A DNA stretch of 64,000 nucleotides from Pedobacter hiemivivus (GTDB lineage: Bacteria; Bacteroidota; Bacteroidia; Sphingobacteriales; Sphingobacteriaceae), in contig NZ_SJSM01000002.1 of NCBI RefSeq assembly GCF_004331685.1, forward strand, positions 62,001 to 126,000. The letters run 5' to 3'. Within the stretch, counting starts at the first letter, position 1; every line of letters begins with the position of its first letter. The notes below the pieces were generated by a model. That model was given only the letters and a program-made list of their open reading frames with translations, was not told the DNA's origin and did not search any database. Positions 54,960-62,609 of this stretch are shown one piece after another. The position numbers were made by a program, and so were the translations under genes.

Positions 54960-57224
54960 TTAATTGTATTTATTTGATAATTCATTATTGATTTCTTTTT
55001 TTTGTTTATTTAAAGGGATGTTAAAAGGGACTTTTAACGACATAATTATATTTCTTCCTGCTTCAGGAAGTTCAATAAGCCGGTAAAAGCTGGTATGGTT
55101 CAAGTATTTGGTATTTAGCAGATTTTGAGCCTGTAAACTGAGCGTCAGCTGCTGTCTGCAAAGGCCAAATTTTATCCCTGCCTGAATATTAATTAACCCA
55201 TAGCCCGGCGTTTTCTTTTCAGGTGGCACAATGTTATTTTGTTTTGCGGTGATTCGGTAGTCTATTGAAAAATAGGAATGTTTAAAAAATGATTCCGATT
55301 CAGGCGACCAGGTTAGGTTAGCCAAAGCTGAGGCTGGTGGAGAGAAGGGAAGTGTATAGCCCTTTTTGTCTCCCGATACCTGCTTCGCAAATAAGTATTC
55401 GCCCAATAACTCAGTACTCAGATTTTCCGTGACTTTATATTTCAGCTGGAATTCGCCCCCATATCTAAGCACTTTGCTTTGGGCATACTGGAAAATCTGG
55501 TTGCCTGCACCATAGTAAAAATCATGGTTTGCGGTAGGGTTCAGGTAGATGTAATTGGGGAAATAATTGTAGAAAGGACTAATTAGCACAGACCAGCGAT
55601 CTTCGTTCCATCCCAAACTCAGATCCAATTGGTACGACTGCTCGGGCGAAAGTGTCGCATCTCCTTTTTCATAACTGAAATAATGATAATTTACCCCATT
55701 GGCCCCCAGTTCCTTTGCTATCGGCATTCTGAAGCTTTTACCAATATTGGCCTTCAACAGAAAATTGTGAACATTATAATTTATGCCGGCCGACCAAACC
55801 AGGCTGTTGAAACTGCGATTTAAATCATTAGCCCTGATTAGCTTTTCTGATATTATTGTCTCCCCTGCTGTAAGCTCAGAATCAAACCAGTCAGTATATT
55901 TAAACATCCTGATCTGCCCATAATCGTAGCGCAATGCGCCATGCAGTAAAACCTGTTCGTTTATTTTGTATTTATCGTATACAAATACCCCTGCGGAAGC
56001 CTGTTTAAAGGAGGGCACCAAGAATGTCCAACCGTTAATCGCATTGTCCTGATATTCTGAATTGAAGCCTGTGGTTAGTTGATGATTTCCAACATTGATC
56101 ATATCTCTAAGATTCATGCTATATACACGCTTATCAAATTCCCTTTCCAGTTCAGGAGAAATAGAGAGATAATCGGGATAAACAGGTGGCATATAGCCAT
56201 GATTTACATATTGACTGAATTCCTGCCTGAAATTTCGTTGATACCCCAGTTCCATCTCCAGCTTATGGCCTTTTGCCTGATAGTTGCTGCGATTGATCAG
56301 CTTAAAATGGTTTACCTGCTGGTTGGGCATCTGGACGTCCCTTGCGGATGCATCGTGCATTTCTGTATTTACTCTTCTCGGCTCCAGGCCGTGCGCATTG
56401 GCGAAGAACCCGCTTTTGCTGTAAATGTTACTGAGGTAAAAAACGGATCTGAAACCTTCCTTTACATAACCCGTATTTAGGTGTAATCCTGTTTCCTGGC
56501 CGGCAGTATTGCGCAGATTTCGGTTGTGCAACCTAACCGCATAGTCATACACAAATACCGTGTCTGTGGGTACACTGTAATCTCCGTAATTCTGATAGGT
56601 GATACGGGAATCAAAGAACCAATCTTCCTTTCGGCCAAACACATTAACAGAGCTCCCATACAGGTTGTTGTTACTTTTGCCAATCAGATCAATCGAACCA
56701 CCTAGTGTGTTTTTCTGTGGTGCATTAGCTGGTTTTACATCGATGACTCCGCCTATAGCATCCGATCCATATATAAAGGAAGCAGCGCCTTTTATCAATT
56801 CGACCTCTGCGGCAGCAAACTGGTCTATTTCTAAGCCATGATCAGCTCCCCATTGCTGTCCTTCATGTTTTACTCCTTTATCGATAACCACTACTCTGTT
56901 AAAACCAAGTCCGCGGATCAGTGGTTTTGATTGCCCTGATCCAATACCAATGGTCTTAATACCAGGTAAACGCTCTAGTGTTTTCATTAAACTTCCACTA
57001 AGGTTCCGTTGTATAAAATCGCTGCCAATAGTAATTACATTTAATGATTCTTCTTTTTGGCGTAGTTGCAACCGCTTGTCTTTAATCACTACCTCTTTCA
57101 ACTGATGTGTAGAAGGGGGAGGCGTGGTTTTTAAAGTAGAATCGGGCAGACTATTTTTAGCCTGTCCAAAGCCGGTTTGAAAAATGAGCAACAAGGGAAA
57201 TAATAGTACATAGAAACTCTTCAT
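54960..57224 (-). CDS. TonB-dependent outer-membrane receptor
   Basis: A 754-residue receptor. Signal peptide to about residue 20 (GFGQ), a short Ser/Pro/Thr-rich linker, TonB box region near LKEVVIKDKR, and a plug domain (SGSLMKTLERLPGIKTIGIGSGQSKPLIRGLGFNRVVVIDKG) with KHEGQQWGADHGLEIDQFAAAEVELIKGAASFIYGSDAIGGVIDV. The rest is a 22-strand barrel ending SLKVPF. Residues HEGQQWGADHG are rich in His/Asp/Glu near the apex, as in zinc receptors of the ZnuD group; metal uptake is inferred. A small CarboxypepD domain is lacking. Confidence 0.9.
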   Translation of the reverse strand: MKSFYVLLFPLLLIFQTGFGQAKNSLPDSTLKTTPPPSTHQLKEVVIKDKRLQLRQKEESLNVITIGSDFIQRNLSGSLMKTLERLPGIKTIGIGSGQSKPLIRGLGFNRVVVIDKGVKHEGQQWGADHGLEIDQFAAAEVELIKGAASFIYGSDAIGGVIDVKPANAPQKNTLGGSIDLIGKSNNNLYGSSVNVFGRKEDWFFDSRITYQNYGDYSVPTDTVFVYDYAVRLHNRNLRNTAGQETGLHLNTGYVKEGFRSVFYLSNIYSKSGFFANAHGLEPRRVNTEMHDASARDVQMPNQQVNHFKLINRSNYQAKGHKLEMELGYQRNFRQEFSQYVNHGYMPPVYPDYLSISPELEREFDKRVYSMNLRDMINVGNHQLTTGFNSEYQDNAINGWTFLVPSFKQASAGVFVYDKYKINEQVLLHGALRYDYGQIRMFKYTDWFDSELTAGETIISEKLIRANDLNRSFNSLVWSAGINYNVHNFLLKANIGKSFRMPIAKELGANGVNYHYFSYEKGDATLSPEQSYQLDLSLGWNEDRWSVLISPFYNYFPNYIYLNPTANHDFYYGAGNQIFQYAQSKVLRYGGEFQLKYKVTENLSTELLGEYLFAKQVSGDKKGYTLPFSPPASALANLTWSPESESFFKHSYFSIDYRITAKQNNIVPPEKKTPGYGLINIQAGIKFGLCRQQLTLSLQAQNLLNTKYLNHTSFYRLIELPEAGRNIIMSLKVPFNIPLNKQKKEINNELSNKYN

Positions 57225-57323
57225 TGAATTTTTGGAGTTCAGTTATAGAAAAAAATAGACAAAAGGATACCTGTCTGCTTAAAGCAGGCTTAAATTAAGG
57301 TGTAAGGAGAAAAGGGAGGCTGG

Positions 57324-57674
57324 TTAAGCGAAATACGGCGGCCCTTTGTTGGCGATGATTTTCGGAGTAAAATCATAGTTTCCTGTTAGCACACACGTAT
57401 TCAGTGTGATGGCTTCAGGATTTACGATGGTTAGTACTGTCGGATAGTACAACAATATTTGTTGGCCTTGAGCGTAGTGATAATAATCGCAAATGGAACA
57501 TTTGTCTAAAGACTGAATCTGATCTTTATCTTCGAATTGCACATCCTGGTCTGAATGCTTGTCAGCATGTATATGAAAAAGTTGCGCAGTAGATATGAAC
57601 AAAAATAGCACCATTAACAGAAAGGAAGCAGTCTGCTGTGATTTTGTCCATAAAAGTTTGGCACTTGATTTCAT
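57324..57674 (-). CDS. Small membrane protein with His and CxxC motifs
   Basis: A 116-residue protein, start set at ATG 57674. Longer possible leader from 57725 would put the promoter motif inside the gene. One hydrophobic helix near the N-terminus (ASFLLMVLFLFISTAQLF) is followed by HIHADKHSDQD and CSICDYYHYAQGQ; the end is KGPPYFA. Such His/Cys proteins ending in PP-aromatic precede metal-related TonB receptors in this phylum. Metal-binding is inferred; the 99-bp gap to the receptor contains only a weak palindrome (57275-57287). Confidence 0.65.
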   Translation of the reverse strand: MKSSAKLLWTKSQQTASFLLMVLFLFISTAQLFHIHADKHSDQDVQFEDKDQIQSLDKCSICDYYHYAQGQQILLYYPTVLTIVNPEAITLNTCVLTGNYDFTPKIIANKGPPYFA

Positions 57675-57682
57675 AACTGCAT

Positions 57683-57726
57683 CAAAGTTGCATTTATAAT
57701 TTGTGATATGCAATAGTAAATGCAAT
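57683..57726 (-). promoter_or_regulatory. Promoter and repeated ATGCAA operator of the TonB operon
   Basis: Read on the minus strand, TTG (57711-57713), 20-bp spacer and CAACTTTG (57683-57690) form a near-perfect promoter with one mismatch in the -7. The hexamer ATGCAA occurs at 57708-57713 and 57720-57725 (12 bp apart) and inverted at 57688-57693, all inside the promoter. The transcript would start only a few bases before ATG 57674. Confidence 0.6.
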
Positions 57727-57813
57727 TAAGTTGCTTTTTAAATGTCTTGATATTTTCTTTCTTTTATTCTTTTATTGAGGTAAATTAGGATGTCGAATTA
57801 AAAATTAGCAGCT

Positions 57814-58122
57814 ATGAATGAGGAATATCTGGTACTACCATTGGTTAAAAACTCGGTAGACATGCGTTTTGAACTAAAAATTGGTGAATACATGACTTTT
57901 ATAGTCTTTAAAGAGCATGGTAAAAAGATCTGGCTGATCCATACCGAAGCTCCTGAAGAATTGAAAGGGAAAGGTGCTGCAACAGCTGTAATAGAGAAAA
58001 CCTTGTCGTATATTGAAGATAATGGTTATCGACTTATCCCTTTGTGTCCCTTTGTAGCGGCTTATCTGAAGAGGCATCCCGAATGGGAACGAATTTTAGA
58101 TGAGAGTGCAAAGCCTTTTTAA
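57814..58122 (+). CDS. Small GNAT-family N-acetyltransferase (YjdJ-like)
   Basis: A 102-residue protein of the short GNAT class. LIHTEAPEELKGKGAATAVIEKTLSYIEDNG is the acetyl-CoA pocket: the family's Q/RGxGA pattern appears as KGKGAA, and LIPLCPFVAAYLKRHPEW is typical of the YidJ/YjdJ group. Cytoplasmic. It is 9 bp before the DUF1343 gene on the same strand, so they are likely one transcript. Substrate unknown. Confidence 0.87.
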   Translation: MNEEYLVLPLVKNSVDMRFELKIGEYMTFIVFKEHGKKIWLIHTEAPEELKGKGAATAVIEKTLSYIEDNGYRLIPLCPFVAAYLKRHPEWERILDESAKPF

Positions 58123-58131
58123 TATTCCAGG

Positions 58132-59292
58132 ATGATCAGATTTGGTGTGGATGTTTTGATCGCTCAAAATCCTGACTTTAAGAACCAGCGGATAGCTTTA
58201 GTAACCAACACAGCAGCAACAACAAATCAATATGAGCCAATTAGTCTGGCGTTATTAAAAGCGGGTTTTAATCTGGTTAAGTTATTTTCTCCTGAGCATG
58301 GATTTGATGCTAAAGGTGCCGATGGAGCTAAAATGCAAAATGGGGTTGACCAGGTTACCCAATTGCCTGTTATAAGTTTATATGGAGATCATTTGTCGCC
58401 AGCAGAGACAGATTTGCAAGATGTAGATAAGATCATATTTGATATCCCGGATGTGGGTGTCAGGTTTTATACTTATTTATGGACATTAACTTATGTTTTG
58501 CAAGCGAGTGCGAATTATAATAAACCGGTAATAATTTTGGACAGACCCAATCCAATTTCTGGAAATTGGCAGCTGTGCGAAGGCCCTATGTTAAATGAGC
58601 AATACTGCTCATCTTTTATTGGCAGATGGAATATACCGCTAAGACATAGTTGTACTTTAGCTGAACTTGCCCTTTTCTTTAATACAACGAAAAATATCAA
58701 TGCCGATTTAACGGTTATACCTTGTGAAAATTGGGATAGAAATAAATTTCAACCAGAATGGGGGATCAAATTCTTACCTACCTCTCCAGCTATAAGAAAC
58801 ATTAACGCAGCTATGCTTTACCCTGGTTTAGGTCTATTGGAAGCAACTAATATCAGCGAAGGAAGAGGTACAGCTTTGCCCTTTGAAATCCTTGCATCGC
58901 CTTGGATGAATCATTTTGATTTTCTATCAATTGCTAAGACGGATGGTATCAGTGTAGAAAGTATAATCGTTAGGCCAAATGAAGGAAAGTATTCAGGGCA
59001 GGATTGTTTTGGGCTACGCTTTAAGCTCAAAGCATATGATCATTTCAAATCGGTATATCATGGATTGCTACTGATTAAGTTGATTAAGGATCATTATCCA
59101 GCATATTTTAAATGGGCAACTTATCCTACAAACGTAAATCCAGATGGGACTAATCATTTAGATAAATTGTTAGGATTTCCCCAAAGTGAAGCATTTTTTG
59201 AACTGCCTATGGCGAAATTTAAAACCACGATGATTGAAGTTTGTAATGCTGGTGCATGGGCTGAGGAAATAAAGCCCTACCTGCTTTATTAA
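58132..59292 (+). CDS. DUF1343 (NamZ-like) protein, no signal peptide
   Basis: A 386-residue protein of the DUF1343 family, whose studied members (NamZ) are exo-beta-N-acetylmuramidases releasing MurNAc from peptidoglycan fragments. MIRFGVDVLIAQN, LVTNTAATT, FSPEHGFDAKGADGA, DIPDVGVRFYTYLWT and DRPNPISG are the family motifs. The sequence starts straight in the domain with no signal peptide and no upstream in-frame start is possible because the neighbouring stop is 9 bp away, so it should be cytosolic, unlike many homologues. A terminator follows 57 bp after. Confidence 0.88.
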   Translation: MIRFGVDVLIAQNPDFKNQRIALVTNTAATTNQYEPISLALLKAGFNLVKLFSPEHGFDAKGADGAKMQNGVDQVTQLPVISLYGDHLSPAETDLQDVDKIIFDIPDVGVRFYTYLWTLTYVLQASANYNKPVIILDRPNPISGNWQLCEGPMLNEQYCSSFIGRWNIPLRHSCTLAELALFFNTTKNINADLTVIPCENWDRNKFQPEWGIKFLPTSPAIRNINAAMLYPGLGLLEATNISEGRGTALPFEILASPWMNHFDFLSIAKTDGISVESIIVRPNEGKYSGQDCFGLRFKLKAYDHFKSVYHGLLLIKLIKDHYPAYFKWATYPTNVNPDGTNHLDKLLGFPQSEAFFELPMAKFKTTMIEVCNAGAWAEEIKPYLLY

Positions 59293-59349
59293 TCTTAAAC
59301 AATTAGATGATGAATTATCCTTATTATCTCAGCTTGCTGAATAAATAAG

Positions 59350-59383
59350 GAGGCGGTGTTCGAATAGAACATCGCCTCTTTTT
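59350..59383 (+). terminator. Intrinsic terminator after the NamZ-like gene
   Basis: GAGGCGGTGTTC (59350-59361), loop GAATA, GAACATCGCCTC (59367-59378), then TTTTT. One G-T pair. Ends the acetyltransferase-DUF1343 transcript. Confidence 0.88.
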
Positions 59384-59539
59384 CGTTGTGAAGGCAATTC
59401 AATCAAGTTTTTTATGGCATAATCTGGCGTTTTTGGTCTGTTTCTTCGTTGATTATCAAGATGGTAATCGGTAGATAAAAAATAAAAAAATATTTGGAAA
59501 TGTAATAATCATAACTATATTTATGGCGTATTGTAAAAC

Positions 59540-59562
59540 ATTGTTTTATAATATAAAACAAT
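59540..59562. promoter_or_regulatory. 23-bp perfect inverted repeat before susC
   Basis: ATTGTTTTAT (59540-59549), AAT, ATAAAACAAT (59553-59562): 10-bp perfect arms, 28 bp before the SusC ATG. It is AT-rich, with a partial copy TTGTAAAACA just before. It could be an operator for a dimeric repressor or activator, or an mRNA leader hairpin. Confidence 0.6.
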
Positions 59563-59590
59563 AGAGTGATTTTATTTAACCAAATATATT

Positions 59591-62575
59591 ATGCAATCGA
59601 AATTACTATACTTACTGGGTATGCTATTTTGTGTCTTTATGGCACAAAGCTCGTATGCTCAGAACAATACATCCATTAAGGGGCAAGTGACTTCTGCGGA
59701 TGAAAAGTCTGGATTCCCAGGCGTTGTCATTAAATTAAAAGGTACTTCAGTTATTACCAGGACCGATGTTAACGGAAAATATCAGATAGCAGCTCCGGCA
59801 AATGGTGTATTGACATTTAATTATATAGGGTACGACTCTGTATCAGTACCTGTTAATGGCCGCAGGGAAATTAATGTGAAGATGCAATCAAAGGACAATA
59901 AATTAGACGAAGTCGTTGTAATAGGCTATGGTACTCAAAAGAAAAGTGACCTCACTGGTTCATTGTCGCAAGTAAAAGCAAAAGACATTAATTCATATCC
60001 TGCAACAAATGCATTGCAAGCCTTAGCTGGTCGCGCGGCAGGCGTGCAGGTTTTACAAAATACAGGCGCTCCAGGTGCAGGTGTAAGTGTGAGAATACGT
60101 GGTACCAACTCTATTCAAGGTAGCAACGAGCCTTTATATGTGATAGATGGTTTTCCAATAGCCGGCAGTAATCCATCAGTGATCAATAACTCAGATATCG
60201 AAAGTATGGAGATCTTAAAAGATGCGAGTGCTACAGCTATTTATGGCTCAAGAGGTGCAAATGGTGTTGTGCTGATTACAACAAAAAAGGGAAAGGCAGG
60301 TCAAAATCAAGTTAGTTTTGAAACAACCTATGGTATTCAGACACTCCGTAAAAAAATGGATCTGATGAATGCACAGGAATATGCCACTTTTTACAATGAG
60401 CAGGCAGCAAATGATAAACTAGCACCTTATTTTACTGCAGATCAGATTGCTGGTATGGGGAAGGGTTTTGATATTCAGGATCTTGCTTTTAGAAAAGCAC
60501 CTTTAAAAACCATTTCTTTTGGCCTGAGTGGCGGGAGTGATAAAACCCAGTTCGCCATCGCTGGAAGTATTTTTGGACAAGACGGAATTATTAAAGGCAG
60601 TAGCTATGATCGTTACTCTATCAATTCAAATGTAAATCACGAAATCAGTAAAAAGTTTAGTGTTAACCTTTCTACCACAATAACGCGCATCAAATCCGAA
60701 GCTCAAAATAGTAGTGGTGGAAATAGGGGCGGGTCGTTGATTTCTGCTATTATTTCTGCGCCGCCAACGCTTAATCCATATAATGATGACGGCAGCTACA
60801 GAGGAATTTCAACAAGTTTCCCTTATGTTTTATCAAATCCGCTTAATTATATCAATGAACAAAGTAATTCAACTACTTCCAATCGGATTTTGTCGAATGG
60901 AGCTATCGTATATAAACCGATTCCTGAGTTGAGTATTAAGATTTCTGGAGGAGTAGAAAATGCAGATGACCGTAACGATGCGTATACCACACTTAAATTT
61001 ATCAATTCGAAAGGGAGTGCTAATGTTTCAGCTACTCAGTCTACTAGTTTGTTGAGCGAAAATACGATCAGCTACAATAAAACATTCAATCAAAAACACA
61101 GTGTATCGGCAGTTGCAGGCTTCACCTATCAGGACTTTTTAAATACCTCTTTATCTGGTAGTGGTAATGGATATATTAGCGATATCAGTGAAACTTTTGA
61201 CCTGGGCTCGGCAACCACCCCTGGAATACCCGGTACATCGTACGTTAAATCGTCGTTATTGTCCTATTTGGGGCGTTTAAATTATGCTTATGACAGCAAA
61301 TATTTAGCTACAGTAAGTTTCCGTGCCGATGGATCCTCAAAATATAGTGAAGGTAATAAATGGGGGTATTTTCCTTCTGCCGCCTTGGCATGGCGCATTT
61401 CTAACGAAGATTTTCTGAAGGAATCGACCATTATATCCGATATGAAATTAAGACTTGGATGGGGCTATACAGGTAGTCAGGCCATCAATCCTTATGCTAC
61501 ATTAAATCAGTTACTATCTAATAAAACTGTTTTTGGGGATGCTTTATTTACCTCGTATGCGCCAGGAACAGTTTTGCCGGGTAATTTGAAATGGGAAACT
61601 ACAGAGCAAAAAAATATAGGTATAGATGTGGGGATATTGACCAATAAAATTTATCTAACCGCCGACTACTATATCAAAAATACGCGTGATTTATTAAATA
61701 CGGTACAGTTACCATCATCGATGGGCTTTACCACCACCATACAAAATGTTGGTGAAGTAAGTAATAAAGGATTGGAGCTGGCCTTAAATGCTAAACCTTT
61801 CTCCGGCAATTTTAGTTGGGATATCAATACCAATATTTCCTTTAACAGGAATAAAGTAGTTAAGCTTTATGGTGGACAGGATATATTAGGAGGCGCATTT
61901 AATGTGTCAGCAGTTAATGATTATGCCAATATCCTACGTGAAGGACAGCCTATCGGTATTTTTTATGGTTACGTAGAAAACGGATATGATGATAAAGGCA
62001 AAATCAAATACAAGGATTTAAACAATGATGGTGTAATATCCACAGCCGATAAGACATATATCGGTAATCCTAATCCAGATTTTACCTACGGCTTTAACTC
62101 TACCATGAGTTACAAAAACTTTGAGTTTACCTTCTTTTTACAAGGATCTCAGGGTAACGATATCTTCAACATCAGCGCAATCAACAATACAGTTGATTAT
62201 GGCTATGGTTTAAACATGCTAAGAGATGTTTATTTAAATCACTGGACCCCGACAAAAACGGACGCGAAATATCCGGTGATCAGCAACAGTACCTCAGCTA
62301 CAGCATCCAATCGCTTTGTGGAAAACGGTGCTTATTTGCGTCTAAAAAATATTCAGTTGGCCTATAATCTACCGGTTCAAAATCTTAACATCAGTTGGGC
62401 CAAAAGATTACAGCTCTATGTAAGCGCACAGAACATATTAACCTTTACCAAATATTCAGGTTGGGATCCAGAGATTAACTCCAGAGGGGGTGCTAACTCC
62501 ACAGCTCAAGGATTTGACTATTACAGTTATCCAAATGCAAAAACTTATAACGTAGGCATTAGAGCTGGATTTTAA
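59591..62575 (+). CDS. SusC/RagA-type TonB-linked outer-membrane protein
   Basis: A 994-residue outer-membrane transporter of the SusC family. Signal peptide to about residue 23 (SSYAQ), carboxypeptidase-like domain (about 28-100, IKGQVTSADEKSGFPGVVIKLKGTSVITRTDVNGKY), TonB box region DEVVVIGYGTQKKSDLTGS and plug with VRIRGTNSIQGSNEPLYVIDGFP and ASATAIYGSRGANGVVLITTKKG, then the barrel to the final YNVGIRAGF. No N-terminal secretin/STN domain is present, so it is not of the FecA/FecR-signalling kind. Pairs with susD-like gene 34 bp on. Substrate unknown, likely glycan or peptide-sugar. Confidence 0.95.
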   Translation: MQSKLLYLLGMLFCVFMAQSSYAQNNTSIKGQVTSADEKSGFPGVVIKLKGTSVITRTDVNGKYQIAAPANGVLTFNYIGYDSVSVPVNGRREINVKMQSKDNKLDEVVVIGYGTQKKSDLTGSLSQVKAKDINSYPATNALQALAGRAAGVQVLQNTGAPGAGVSVRIRGTNSIQGSNEPLYVIDGFPIAGSNPSVINNSDIESMEILKDASATAIYGSRGANGVVLITTKKGKAGQNQVSFETTYGIQTLRKKMDLMNAQEYATFYNEQAANDKLAPYFTADQIAGMGKGFDIQDLAFRKAPLKTISFGLSGGSDKTQFAIAGSIFGQDGIIKGSSYDRYSINSNVNHEISKKFSVNLSTTITRIKSEAQNSSGGNRGGSLISAIISAPPTLNPYNDDGSYRGISTSFPYVLSNPLNYINEQSNSTTSNRILSNGAIVYKPIPELSIKISGGVENADDRNDAYTTLKFINSKGSANVSATQSTSLLSENTISYNKTFNQKHSVSAVAGFTYQDFLNTSLSGSGNGYISDISETFDLGSATTPGIPGTSYVKSSLLSYLGRLNYAYDSKYLATVSFRADGSSKYSEGNKWGYFPSAALAWRISNEDFLKESTIISDMKLRLGWGYTGSQAINPYATLNQLLSNKTVFGDALFTSYAPGTVLPGNLKWETTEQKNIGIDVGILTNKIYLTADYYIKNTRDLLNTVQLPSSMGFTTTIQNVGEVSNKGLELALNAKPFSGNFSWDINTNISFNRNKVVKLYGGQDILGGAFNVSAVNDYANILREGQPIGIFYGYVENGYDDKGKIKYKDLNNDGVISTADKTYIGNPNPDFTYGFNSTMSYKNFEFTFFLQGSQGNDIFNISAINNTVDYGYGLNMLRDVYLNHWTPTKTDAKYPVISNSTSATASNRFVENGAYLRLKNIQLAYNLPVQNLNISWAKRLQLYVSAQNILTFTKYSGWDPEINSRGGANSTAQGFDYYSYPNAKTYNVGIRAGF

Positions 62576-62609
62576 TCACATAAGGACATATAATCTTAAT
62601 TATAAAGAC

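Noticed and set aside
54932..54985. Earlier start of the larger DUF4625 gene at 54985
   Set aside because: It would put 18 hydrophilic residues before a normal lipoprotein signal peptide and overlap the TonB gene; start at 54931 is better.
57275..57287. CTGCTTAAAGCAG palindrome between the TonB gene and its upstream neighbour
   Set aside because: Six-bp arms with an AT-rich surround; too short to call an operator or terminator.
59355..59370. GTTCGAATAGAAC, similar to a tRNA T-loop
   Set aside because: It is the loop of an intrinsic terminator; no acceptor or anticodon stems surround it.
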